Shown here: in pieces, positions 6,212 to 15,481 of the stretch
How the letters are laid out: each line of letters opens with the position of its first letter
Numbering within the stretch: the first letter of the stretch is position 1
NCBI GenBank assembly: GCA_964542455.1
Contig: CAZIUC010000010.1
Location: 47,296 to 111,295, forward strand
Direction of reading: 5' to 3'
From: PFJX01 sp964542455
Lineage (GTDB): Bacteria; Pseudomonadota; Gammaproteobacteria; Burkholderiales; Thiobacillaceae
DNA: 64,000 nucleotides
Program-made: the position numbers and the translations under genes
Notes under the pieces: generated by a model
What the model was told of the DNA's origin: nothing
What the model saw: the letters and a program-made list of their open reading frames with translations, nothing else
Database searches by the model: none

Positions 6212-8829
6212 GGGGCGCTCTTTCTGGTGGCAACTTGGCACTCACGGAGGATTATTGCGTATTCATCAACCATGCCAACTTGGCGCTTTTCACTGTGCCA
6301 TTCCACCTCACTCCAGGCTTTTTCCAATACATGTTGCATGGTGGCTGTCAGTGACCAAGATTCGCGGGAAATCGAGCCGTTCTCTATCCGATTGAGCCAG
6401 CCTGGATGACCGACGGGGTCCATTAGCAACACATTTGGGTCTGGCTCGTAACCATCACGAAACGAACGTGGCAGCACATTGTCATCCTCGTCGTAATCGA
6501 CATCTCCGATATGCACCAGAAGTTCGGATTGGGAATCCACATGCTTAGCCAGATCTTCGACACTGATCTCCTCGCCTCCCAACCGTCCGATGATTAGACC
6601 GGAATGACTTGCACCGAATGCGGCCAGTATCCCGGCTAATGCGTAATCAATTTGTACGTAACCCGGACGGAACTTCACAAAGAGAACTTCAAACGGGTCG
6701 TCATCACTGGGCCACGTTTGACCAAACAGCAGATGCTTTTCTCCTTCTGCCCACTTTTGCAGGTCTGTCAGGGAAATGTCTGGAATAGCCGTTTTCCTCG
6801 CCAAATCGGGCTGCTGTTGCGCGGACACGATTCCAGCCAACCCTTCGACCTCGCCGGCGCGCAATCCCTTCACCACACCGACGCCCAGCCGGCCGCTTTT
6901 GAAGAAGTGATTCGTTGGAATGGCGGCGCAACGCCCAGCCACACTTCTATCCCCTCGACGCAAGGGCGCCAAGTAGGACCAAAGACCGAATTTGGAGTCA
7001 TCCGCGTTTACGAAATCCCCAGGTGCAATGCGTTTAAGCAAACCAATCGCTTCGAGCGTCAACCAGTCATTCGCCTTCACAACACATTGACGCGCCGTAC
7101 CGCCTTCGCACACATAGAGGTCGATATCCACTGCGGGAGCCAGCCAGGCGCAGGCTTGGGCGAACGTCATGCGGGGCAAGTCTTTGCCCCAGCGATTAGT
7201 TTCTGGGCACAGGCGGAGAAGTACTTCCTTGCTAATCAGCACCGACACCCGCGTCCCGTGCCGACTCAATTTCTCACTCACGTCAGGCACCCTCAAAATC
7301 GGCCGCTTGTCGGTCCCAGCCAAGAACTCCAGCATCCATTGGCCGCGTTCGCCTTCTTTGGCTTCATAGCGGCGTGTCGTGACCCGAACCCGCTCACCCA
7401 GCATGAACACCGAGAAGAAGCCGATGCCGAACTGGCCGATGGCCTCGAAGCCGGAGGCGCGTAGGCCGCTCCATTCGCCGCGTAAATCCGCGCTTCCCCA
7501 TAGCGAGCGGCCGAAGTCGAGGAGCACTTCGGTCAGCACGTAGCGGCTCATGCCGATGCCGGTATCCGTGACGTGCAGCCAATGGCCGTCGGGATCATCC
7601 TCGACCGCCACCTCGATATGCCCCTCCTCCTCGCCCAAGCCACCCAACTTGCGGCAGGCATGGACGGCGTCGATGGCGTTTTGCAGCAATTCCCGCAGCG
7701 CGGCGGTAGGGTCGTCGCCATAGAGTTTTTCGCCACCAAAGCGATCCACCAGGGATTTCACGTCACTGATCTTGATGCTGGCATCTACCGGTTGCCAGCC
7801 CTGTGTGGGCACGGCGCGAGCGAAATCTTCCGGGCTGTGGGCGGCACCGAGTTGACGAACAGCCAGGCGCGGGCGGTGATGGTCCAGGAGCAGCCGATCC
7901 GCCGCACGTAATTCCTTGTCGATCAGCCGCGCGGCGTCGTAAGCCAGCCACCAGGCTTCCTGTTGTTCGATGGGAAAGGGCGAGGAGGATATGAGCAAGT
8001 CATGGCGGGCTGTGTCGGGGTCGCGCTTGACCTGATTCATGCGGCTCTGGAATTGCCAGTGGGCCAGAGAAGCCCCGCCGGGCTGGACCAGGGCGAGCAG
8101 GAAACGCGGCGCTCGTTCGGCGTCCAGATGGGCGGCATCGGCGGTGCGGAGCAACACGGCCAGCTTGAGGATGTCCACATCCCAGGTTGCGGGTTTCAGG
8201 CAGACCGGCGCGGTGATCTTGGTCTGGCTCAGCGCTTCCAATTCATGCGGCGACCACCAATGGCTTTCTGCCAGCCGGCCGATAGCATCGCCATAGACGG
8301 CCCGCAATTCGTCGTGGGGTAAAAGGTAGAGCGGTGTCGCGTCGCCAGGCGCGGACCAATGCAGAGCCGGCAAATTGCGCGCTTGTCTGGGGTGCAGAAC
8401 CCGCAGTACCTCGAATAAAACAAGCTGGAAGTCCGGCTTGCCGGGGGTCAGTTCCTCTTCCGTCATCCCCGCTGAGAACTCCCGCCACTCCGGCAAGGCG
8501 CGGATTTCCTCGATCCCACCGGGGTAGGCCGCCATGCAATGGGCGGCGTCATGCAGCAAGAAGGCGCCGCCCAATACGAAAGCTTCTGCGGGGTTGAGCA
8601 AGTAGTTATCGCCAGCGATTTCCGAGGCGACCCACCACAGGGCGTCGATATGGCCGATGTCTTGGACCGTCAGCGCGGGCATGTCCTTGTGGATTTGCCC
8701 AACCAGCAATTTCACTCGCTCCCGGAACGCCTCGTAGGCGGTCGCCAACTTGTTTCGCTGGGTTTTCAGGTCGTCATCAAGCTCGGGAAAAGCGGTTTGC
8801 CAGAGGGGGGATTGCCGGTAGTCATTCAT
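6208..8829 (-). CDS. HD-domain plus Hsp90-like (GHKL) ATPase, first gene of a putative defence operon
   Basis: An 873-residue protein. The N-terminal 320 residues carry an HD-type phosphohydrolase pattern: His60 (DIGHIDALW), His93-Asp94 (FLLHDAAH) and Asp231 (LLRTADAAHLD). Residues about 350-560 form a GHKL ATPase closest to Hsp90: RELLQNAIDAVHA (Glu380, Asn384, Asp387), VTDTGIGM (421-427) and IGQFGIGFFSVFMLGERV from 464. These match HtpG's N-box, G1 and G2. The last 300 residues are unrecognised. It is not HtpG itself, which has no HD domain. GGGGAG lies 9 bases before the ATG at 8829. The stop overlaps the next gene by ATGA. I infer a sensor/switch ATPase controlling the two predicted nucleases downstream; that role is not shown. 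Confidence 0.8.
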   Translation of the reverse strand: MNDYRQSPLWQTAFPELDDDLKTQRNKLATAYEAFRERVKLLVGQIHKDMPALTVQDIGHIDALWWVASEIAGDNYLLNPAEAFVLGGAFLLHDAAHCMAAYPGGIEEIRALPEWREFSAGMTEEELTPGKPDFQLVLFEVLRVLHPRQARNLPALHWSAPGDATPLYLLPHDELRAVYGDAIGRLAESHWWSPHELEALSQTKITAPVCLKPATWDVDILKLAVLLRTADAAHLDAERAPRFLLALVQPGGASLAHWQFQSRMNQVKRDPDTARHDLLISSSPFPIEQQEAWWLAYDAARLIDKELRAADRLLLDHHRPRLAVRQLGAAHSPEDFARAVPTQGWQPVDASIKISDVKSLVDRFGGEKLYGDDPTAALRELLQNAIDAVHACRKLGGLGEEEGHIEVAVEDDPDGHWLHVTDTGIGMSRYVLTEVLLDFGRSLWGSADLRGEWSGLRASGFEAIGQFGIGFFSVFMLGERVRVTTRRYEAKEGERGQWMLEFLAGTDKRPILRVPDVSEKLSRHGTRVSVLISKEVLLRLCPETNRWGKDLPRMTFAQACAWLAPAVDIDLYVCEGGTARQCVVKANDWLTLEAIGLLKRIAPGDFVNADDSKFGLWSYLAPLRRGDRSVAGRCAAIPTNHFFKSGRLGVGVVKGLRAGEVEGLAGIVSAQQQPDLARKTAIPDISLTDLQKWAEGEKHLLFGQTWPSDDDPFEVLFVKFRPGYVQIDYALAGILAAFGASHSGLIIGRLGGEEISVEDLAKHVDSQSELLVHIGDVDYDEDDNVLPRSFRDGYEPDPNVLLMDPVGHPGWLNRIENGSISRESWSLTATMQHVLEKAWSEVEWHSEKRQVGMVDEYAIILRECQVATRKSAP

Positions 8830-9260
8830 ATTCGTTGTCTCCCCACACCACTATTGATTGTCTTGCGAGCGGCCATGCTTCGAGCGTGGGCACGAATACT
8901 GAAAAATCTCCGCACTGGCTGAATGGCATCGACAGGCACTTGGCCCTGAGTTAGTCGGCATCGTGGGCGATGAGCCCTTCTCGATCCCAAGCTCAAGCGG
9001 CTTGCTCATGTGGTTAGCTCCCCTGGTTGCCACATCTGGCGCAGTGGTTTGTCAACGTTCGGAGTTTACCTGTCCAATATGCGGGTGCTTCCGGCCTCAA
9101 GTGAAAGGAATATTGCCAACGCTGAACCTGAGTCTTTGATAGCCGAACATCTGGCTCGTATCGAAGCGGCGCCCGATCCCCATCGATTCATCGAACTTGG
9201 CCCTGATTCACAGCTGATTCCCGCCTGAAAACCGGCTAGGTCGCCGCTGTTAAACCCAAT
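8830..9260. other. Intergenic stretch without a supported gene
   Basis: Between the start of the HD-Hsp90 operon and the repeat element upstream of gltB. A short open frame of about 70 codons (9010-9228) exists on the plus strand, but it has no recognised motif and no convincing ribosome-binding site. The promoter of the minus-strand operon should lie here just above 8829; I could not pick a convincing -35/-10 pair by eye. Confidence 0.4.
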
Positions 9261-9388
9261 TTATCCATTAGCCGTGGCGACACCGGATGCCCCTGTGGCG
9301 CGGGTGTCCCGCCTGCTTTGTCCTTCTGATCAGGCCCACGAAACAGGCGGGACGCCCGCGCTACAGGCTTACTTCGGCTAATGGACAA
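9261..9388. repeat. MITE-like palindromic element upstream of gltB
   Basis: Nested inverted repeats. The outer arms are TTATCCATTAGCCG (9261-9274) and the complement of CGGCTAATGGACAA (9375-9388), with one mismatch. The inner arms are 9293-9315 and 9344-9366, about 23 bases each, built on GCGGGTGTCCCGCCTG and its complement. No coding capacity. It resembles small non-autonomous insertion elements or REP units. It sits about 155 bases before gltB and could affect its transcription. Confidence 0.6.
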
Positions 9389-9542
9389 TCTCAGTTAAAC
9401 CGTTTCGCCACACGGCAATCATTGTTCGCCACGCTCGAAAATTCCCTGTCTGGCGGGAAGTCCTTGTTCAAGCTAGAATTTCCGCCCTTTTTTACCCTGC
9501 GTTCGCGCGCCCCGCGCGGACCACTTGATCGGCCCGACGATA

Positions 9543-12500
9543 ATGGATGATCGACAAAGTAGCCTTGGCGGCACGCTCTACAGCCCGAATTTCGAGCAGG
9601 ATAGCTGCGGTTTCGGATTGATCGCGCAACTGGATGACCAGGCGACACACAAGCTGGTGGCCACCGCGATTTCCTCGCTGGCGTGCATGACCCATCGCGG
9701 CGCGGTGGCGGCCGACGGCAAGTCGGGCGACGGTTGCGGTCTGCTGTTCAAGAAACCGGACAGTTTCCTGCGCGCGGTGGCGGCGGAGAGCGGCTTTACC
9801 TTGAATACCCGCTACGCCGCCGGCCTGACTTTCCTGAATCAGGATGCGGCCAAGGCGCAGCGTGCACGCGAATTGCTGGTCAGCGAGCTCAAAGGCGAAG
9901 GCCTGGAGCCGGCCGGCTTCCGCAAGGTGCCGACCGACAATTCCGCGCTGGGCCAGTTCGCCCTGAAGAGCCTGCCGGTGATCGAGCAACTGTTTGTGAA
10001 CTGCCCGGATGCCATCGACGCCGACATCTTCGAGCGCAAGCTGTACATCGCGCGGCGCAAGGTGGAGAAAGCGGTCGCCGACACGGACAGCACTTTCTAT
10101 ATTCCGACCCTGTCCGGCCGGGTGATTTCCTACAAGGGCCTAGTAATGCCGGAGTATCTGCCGGTGTTCTATCCTGACCTCAACGACGAGCGTTTCGCCT
10201 CGGCGCTGGCCGTGTTCCACCAGCGTTTCTCCACCAACACCTGGCCGGAATGGCGCCTGGCGCAGCCATTCCGCTACCTCGCCCACAACGGCGAGATCAA
10301 CACCGTGCAGGGCAACCGCAACTGGTCGCGGGCGCGCGAGCAGAAATTCCTCTCGCCGCTGATTCCCAACATGGACGACGTGCGGCCGATGGTGGGGGTC
10401 AAGGGCTCCGACTCGATGAGCTTCGACAACATGCTGGAAGGCCTGGTCATGGGCGGCGCCGGCCTGTTCCGCGGCATGCGCATGATGGTGCCGCCAGCCT
10501 GGCAGAACGTCACCAACATGGATCCGGATCTGCGCGCGTTCTACGAGTACAACTCCATGCACATGGAGCCGTGGGACGGCCCCGCCGGCATCGTCATGAC
10601 CGACGGCCGCTACGGCGTCTGCATGCTCGACCGCAACGGCCTGCGCCCGGCGCGTTACGTCATCACCAAGGACCGTTACGTCACCATCGCCTCGGAAGTC
10701 GGCGTGTGGGACTACGGCGGTCCCGACAATATCGTCGCCAAGGGCCGCGTGCGCCCCGGCCAGATCGTCGCCGCCGATCTGGAGACCGGCAAGTTCCTGC
10801 TGCCGGAAGACATCGATGCCCAGCTCAAGTCTGCCCACCCCTACCGGGAATGGCTGAAAAACAACGGCCAGCGGATCGAATTCGGCCTGGAGCAGGACAG
10901 CGATTACCCGGCGATGGATGCCGCCAGTGTCGCGACCCATCAGAAGCTGTTCAACGTCAGCTCCGAGGAACTGGATCAGGTACTGCGCGTGTTGGCCGAG
11001 GATGGCCAGGAAGCGGTCGGCTCGATGGGTGACGACACCCCGATGGCGGTGCTCTCGCGGAAAGCGCGTTCGCCCTTCGACTACCTGCGCCAGCAGTTCG
11101 CCCAGGTGACCAACCCGCCGATCGATCCGATCCGCGAAGCCATCGTCATGTCCCTGCACACGGTGCTGGGGCGGGAACTAAACCTGTTCGAGGAAACCCC
11201 GCAGCATGCCGCGCGCATGGAGCTGAATTCGCCGGTGCTGTCCAACGACACCTACAAAGCGATTACCAGCAGCAGCGACCCGGCCTACGCGACGGAACAT
11301 TTCTATCTGCAATACGACCCGACCCGGAGCAACCTCAAGGCCGCCCTGGAAAAACTGGCCGCCGACGCGGTGGCCGCGGTGAAATCGGGCGCGGTGATCG
11401 TGGTGCTCTCCGATCGCGCCATCGACAAATCCACCCTGACCATCCCCGCCCTGTTCGCCACCGGTGCCGTGCACCATGCCCTGATCGCAGCCGGCCTGCG
11501 TTGTGACGCCAACATCGTGGTGAAGACGGGCGCCGCGCGCGACCCTCACCAGATCGCTTCCCTGATCGGCTATGGCGCCACCGCCGTGTATCCCTACCTG
11601 GCCTACCAGTCCATCCTGCAGATGGTGCGTAGCGGAGAGATCAAGCTGCCCGCCGAAAAAGCCCTGATGAACTACCGCAAGGGCACCGACAAGGGCCTGC
11701 TCAAGGTCATGTCCAAGATGGGCATTTCCGCCATCGCCAGCTATCGCGGCGCGCAGTTGTTTGAAGTGGTGGGCATGCACGAGGATGTCGTCGAGATGTG
11801 CCTGAAAGGCACCGTTTCGCGCGTCTCCGGCGCCAACTTCGAAGATTTCGAGGTGGACCAGAAACTGCTCAACCGCGCCGCCTTCAACCCGTTGCGCCCG
11901 ATTCCCGCCGGGGGCCTGCTCAAGTACATGAACGGCGAGGAGTACCACGCCTACAACCCGGATGTGGTGCTGGAACTGCAAACCGCCGTGCAGACCGGCT
12001 CCTATGACGCCTACAAGCAATACGCCGCGACGGTGAACAACCGCCCGGTGGCCATGCTGCGCGACCTGATGAAGCTGAAACTGGCCGCCGAGCCGATTTC
12101 CGTCGATGCGGTGGAACCGATCGAAGCCATCCTGAAACGCTTCGACTCCGCCGGCATGTCACTCGGCGCCCTCTCGCCCGAGGCGCACGAGGCCTTGGCG
12201 GAAGGCATGAACCGCATCGGCGGCCGTTCCAACTCCGGCGAGGGCGGCGAAGACCCGGCCCGCTACGGCACCATCAAGATGTCCAAGATCAAGCAAGTGG
12301 CGTCGGGCCGGTTCGGCGTCACCGCGCATTACCTGGTCAATGCCGAGGTGTTGCAGATCAAGATCGCGCAGGGCGCCAAGCCCGGCGAGGGCGGCCAGTT
12401 GCCCGGCAAGAAGGTGGAGCCGCACATCGCCAAGCTGCGCTGCACCAAGCCCGGCGTCACCCTGATCTCGCCGCCGCCGCACCACGACATCTACTCCATC

Positions 12501-14000
12501 GAAGACCTGGCGCAGCTCATCTATGACCTGAAGCAGGTCAATCCGAAGGCATTGGTGTCGGTGAAGCTGGTGGCGGAGCCCGGCGTCGGCACCATCGCGG
12601 CGGGTGTGGCCAAGGCTTACGCCGACCTCATCACCATCTCCGGCTACGACGGCGGCACCGGCGCCTCGCCGTTGACCAGCGTGAAATACGCCGGCACGCC
12701 CTGGGAACTGGGCCTCACCGAGGCGCAACAAGTGTTGCGCGCCAACGGCCTCAGAGGCCGCGTGCGGGTACAGACCGACGGCGGCCTGAAGACCGGCCTC
12801 GATGTGGTGAAGGCCGCCATCCTCGGCGCCGAGTCGTTCGGTTTCGGCACCGCGCCGATGATTTCCCTGGGCTGCAAATACCTGCGCATCTGCCACCTGA
12901 ACAACTGCGCCACCGGCATCGCCACCCAGGACGCGCGCCTGCGCAAGGGCTACTTCATCGGCCTGCCGGAAATGGTCATCAACTACTTCACCTTCGTCGC
13001 CCGCGAGACCCGCGAGTGGATGGCCGCGCTGGGCATCAGCAAGTTCGAAGACCTGATCGGCCGCACCGACCTGCTGGAGTTGCTTCCTGGCGAATCGGAC
13101 AAGCAGGGCCGGCTGAAACTCGGCGTCCTGCTTTCGCAAGGCAGCATCGCCGACAGCGAACCGCGCTTCTGTATCGAAGCCTCCAACCCCTCGTTCGACA
13201 AGGGCGAGCTAGCCGAGCAGATGGTCAGGGACGCGCTCCCCGGTATCCTCACCCAGACCCCGCAACGCCTGGAATACACCGTGCGCAACGTCAACCGTTC
13301 CATGGGCGCGCGCCTCTCCGGTGAAATCGCCCGCGCGCATGGCGCCGTGGGACTGCCCGCCGACTGCCTGCACATCAAGCTGAACGGTTCCGCCGGCCAG
13401 AGCTTCGGTGTCTGGAACCACCACGGCCTGACCATGGAGATCGAAGGTGACGCCAACGACTACGTCGGCAAGGGCATGTCCGGCGGCCGCCTCATCGTCT
13501 ACCCGCCCAAGGGCTCCGTGTTCGCCTCGCACCAGGCCAGCATCATCGGCAACACCTGTCTGTACGGCGCCACCGGCGGCGAGCTGTACGCGGCCGGCAT
13601 GGGCGGTGAACGCTTCGGCGTGCGCAACTCCGGCGCGCTGGCGGTGGTGGAGGGCGTCGGCGAACACTGCTGCGAATACATGACCGGCGGCTGCGTCATC
13701 GTGTTGGGCAACACCGGCCTCAACGTCGGTGCCGGCATGACCGGCGGCTTCACCCTGGTCTATGACGAGGACGGCAATTTCGCCGAGAAGTACAACAACG
13801 AGCTGGTCGACATCAACCGCATCAACGACGAGAAGACCGGCGAACACCGCGCCTTCCTGCGCGAGAAGCTGGAAAAACACGTGCTCTACACCGGCTCCGA
13901 CCGCGCCCGCTGGATGCTGGAACACTTCGCCGATGTGGTGAACCGTTTCTGGCTGGTGAAGCCCAAGGCTTTGACGCTGGATAGTTTGTTGAAGGATTGA
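9543..14000 (+). CDS. gltB: Glutamate synthase, large (alpha) subunit
   Basis: A 1485-residue enzyme that moves the amide nitrogen of glutamine to 2-oxoglutarate, giving two glutamates, with electrons from the GltD subunit. The N-terminal glutaminase domain starts after a propeptide: Cys22 in FEQDSCGFGLI should be the nucleophile exposed by processing. The central and FMN-binding synthase domains follow, with GEGGEDPARYG, and the 3Fe-4S cysteines appear in GCKYLRICHLNNCATGIATQ. The C-terminal beta-helix with Gly-rich turns (GKGMSGGRLIVYPPKGS) completes it. Length is normal. I chose ATG 9543; a TTG 18 bases upstream is in frame but less likely. gltD follows after 4 bases. Confidence 0.97.
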   Translation: MDDRQSSLGGTLYSPNFEQDSCGFGLIAQLDDQATHKLVATAISSLACMTHRGAVAADGKSGDGCGLLFKKPDSFLRAVAAESGFTLNTRYAAGLTFLNQDAAKAQRARELLVSELKGEGLEPAGFRKVPTDNSALGQFALKSLPVIEQLFVNCPDAIDADIFERKLYIARRKVEKAVADTDSTFYIPTLSGRVISYKGLVMPEYLPVFYPDLNDERFASALAVFHQRFSTNTWPEWRLAQPFRYLAHNGEINTVQGNRNWSRAREQKFLSPLIPNMDDVRPMVGVKGSDSMSFDNMLEGLVMGGAGLFRGMRMMVPPAWQNVTNMDPDLRAFYEYNSMHMEPWDGPAGIVMTDGRYGVCMLDRNGLRPARYVITKDRYVTIASEVGVWDYGGPDNIVAKGRVRPGQIVAADLETGKFLLPEDIDAQLKSAHPYREWLKNNGQRIEFGLEQDSDYPAMDAASVATHQKLFNVSSEELDQVLRVLAEDGQEAVGSMGDDTPMAVLSRKARSPFDYLRQQFAQVTNPPIDPIREAIVMSLHTVLGRELNLFEETPQHAARMELNSPVLSNDTYKAITSSSDPAYATEHFYLQYDPTRSNLKAALEKLAADAVAAVKSGAVIVVLSDRAIDKSTLTIPALFATGAVHHALIAAGLRCDANIVVKTGAARDPHQIASLIGYGATAVYPYLAYQSILQMVRSGEIKLPAEKALMNYRKGTDKGLLKVMSKMGISAIASYRGAQLFEVVGMHEDVVEMCLKGTVSRVSGANFEDFEVDQKLLNRAAFNPLRPIPAGGLLKYMNGEEYHAYNPDVVLELQTAVQTGSYDAYKQYAATVNNRPVAMLRDLMKLKLAAEPISVDAVEPIEAILKRFDSAGMSLGALSPEAHEALAEGMNRIGGRSNSGEGGEDPARYGTIKMSKIKQVASGRFGVTAHYLVNAEVLQIKIAQGAKPGEGGQLPGKKVEPHIAKLRCTKPGVTLISPPPHHDIYSIEDLAQLIYDLKQVNPKALVSVKLVAEPGVGTIAAGVAKAYADLITISGYDGGTGASPLTSVKYAGTPWELGLTEAQQVLRANGLRGRVRVQTDGGLKTGLDVVKAAILGAESFGFGTAPMISLGCKYLRICHLNNCATGIATQDARLRKGYFIGLPEMVINYFTFVARETREWMAALGISKFEDLIGRTDLLELLPGESDKQGRLKLGVLLSQGSIADSEPRFCIEASNPSFDKGELAEQMVRDALPGILTQTPQRLEYTVRNVNRSMGARLSGEIARAHGAVGLPADCLHIKLNGSAGQSFGVWNHHGLTMEIEGDANDYVGKGMSGGRLIVYPPKGSVFASHQASIIGNTCLYGATGGELYAAGMGGERFGVRNSGALAVVEGVGEHCCEYMTGGCVIVLGNTGLNVGAGMTGGFTLVYDEDGNFAEKYNNELVDINRINDEKTGEHRAFLREKLEKHVLYTGSDRARWMLEHFADVVNRFWLVKPKALTLDSLLKD

Positions 14001-14004
14001 TGCC

Positions 14005-15408
14005 ATGTCCGACGTATTCCAATTCCTGAACATCGCCCGCCGCGACGGCGACAAAGTCCCGGCCGAAGTCCGCAAGGTCGAGTTCAAGGAAATCTACGCC
14101 CCGCTGGGTGTCGATCAGGCCCATGAACAGGCCGGCCGCTGCCTGGCTTGCGGCAACCCGTATTGCGAGTGGAAGTGCCCGGTGCACAACTACATCCCCA
14201 ACTGGCTGAAGCTGGTGGATGAAGGGCGCTTGTTCGAGGCCGCCGAGCTGTCGCACCAGACCAACTCCCTGCCGGAAGTGTGTGGCCGCGTCTGCCCGCA
14301 GGACCGCCTCTGCGAAGGCGCCTGCACCCTGAACCAGGTCGAGGCCGGCGCCGTCACCATCGGTGGCATCGAGAAATACATCTCCGAGACCGCCTTCGCC
14401 CAGGGCTGGCGCCCGGACATGTCCAAGGTGGTCGCCACCGGCAAAAAGGTCGCCATCATCGGCGCCGGCCCCGCTGGCCTCGGCTGCGCCGACGTGCTGG
14501 CGCGCAATGGCGTCCAGGCCGTCGTCTTCGACAAATACCCGGAAATCGGCGGCCTGCTCACCTTCGGCATTCCCGAATTCAAGATGGAAAAGAGCGTGAT
14601 GACCCGCCGCCGCGAGATTTTCGAAGGCATGGGCATCGAGTTCCGCCTGAACACCGAAGTCGGCAAGGATGTGCAGATGGCTGACCTGCTCAATGAATAC
14701 GACGCCGTGTTCATGGGCATGGGCACCTACACCTACATGCGGGCCGGCATTCCCGGCGAAGACCTGCCCGGCGTCATGGCCGCGCTACCGTTCCTGATTT
14801 CCAACGTGAACAACTGCCTGGAACTGCCGCAGGACGAGTTCATCGACATGAAGGGCCTGCGTGTCGTGGTGCTTGGCGGCGGCGACACCGCGATGGACTG
14901 CAACCGCACCTCCATCCGCCAGGGCGCGGCCAGCGTCACCTGCGCCTACCGCCGCGACGAAGCCAACATGCCCGGCTCCAAGCGCGAAGTCGCCAACGCC
15001 AAGGAAGAGGGCGTCGCTTTCCTGTGGAACCGCCAGCCGGTCGCCGTGATCGGCGATGGCAAAGTGGAAGGCATCAAGCTGGTCACCACCGAACTGGGCG
15101 AGCCTGATGCGCGTGGCCGCCGCACCCCGGTGGTGGTGGAAGGCTCCGAGGAAATCATCCCTTGCGACCGCGTCCTGGTCGCCTTCGGCTTCCGCCCCAA
15201 CCCGCAGCCCTGGTTCGCCGACATTGGCGTCACCACCGACCAGGGCGGCCGAGTCCTGGCCAAAGGCCGGCAACACGCCTACCAGACCGGCAACCCCAAG
15301 GTCTTCGCGGGCGGCGACATGGTGCGTGGCTCCGACCTGGTGGTCACCGCCGTCTACGAAGGCCGTGAAGCCGCCAAGGGCATGCTGGCGTTCATGGGCA
15401 TCTGGTAA
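14005..15408 (+). CDS. gltD: Glutamate synthase, small (beta) subunit
   Basis: A 467-residue FAD protein that takes electrons from NADPH and passes them through Fe-S clusters to GltB. The N-terminal cysteine-rich part has CLACGNPYCEWKCPVHN and CGRVCPQDRLCEGAC, the two 4Fe-4S sites. The FAD-binding GxGxxG is in VAIIGAGPAGLGCADVL, and a second nucleotide-binding loop (VVVLGGGDTAMDC) serves NADPH. The C-terminal FAD motif is VFAGGDMVRGSDLVVTAV. It starts 4 bases after gltB and ends just before a strong terminator, so gltBD forms its own transcription unit. Confidence 0.97.
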   Translation: MSDVFQFLNIARRDGDKVPAEVRKVEFKEIYAPLGVDQAHEQAGRCLACGNPYCEWKCPVHNYIPNWLKLVDEGRLFEAAELSHQTNSLPEVCGRVCPQDRLCEGACTLNQVEAGAVTIGGIEKYISETAFAQGWRPDMSKVVATGKKVAIIGAGPAGLGCADVLARNGVQAVVFDKYPEIGGLLTFGIPEFKMEKSVMTRRREIFEGMGIEFRLNTEVGKDVQMADLLNEYDAVFMGMGTYTYMRAGIPGEDLPGVMAALPFLISNVNNCLELPQDEFIDMKGLRVVVLGGGDTAMDCNRTSIRQGAASVTCAYRRDEANMPGSKREVANAKEEGVAFLWNRQPVAVIGDGKVEGIKLVTTELGEPDARGRRTPVVVEGSEEIIPCDRVLVAFGFRPNPQPWFADIGVTTDQGGRVLAKGRQHAYQTGNPKVFAGGDMVRGSDLVVTAVYEGREAAKGMLAFMGIW

Positions 15409-15424
15409 GCCTTCTCGGGTACGC

Positions 15425-15453
15425 AAAAAAGCCGGCTTCAAGCCGGCTTTTTT
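15425..15453. terminator. Bidirectional rho-independent terminator between gltD and gpsA
   Basis: A GCCGGC stem with a TTCAA loop, flanked by six A on the left and a run of seven T on the right. It can end both gltBD (plus) and the secB-gpsA unit (minus), which converge here. Confidence 0.9.
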
Positions 15454-15481
15454 GTTGTTCAGCTGGATGAGTAACCGACTA

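Noticed and set aside
9010..9228. A 72-codon plus-strand frame before gltB
   Set aside because: No motif, no good ribosome site, and it stands alone between unrelated units. I cannot support it as a gene.
9451..9480. A possible sigma-54 promoter (TGGC...TTG) before gltB
   Set aside because: The spacing between the two elements is two bases too long and the GC at -12 is missing.
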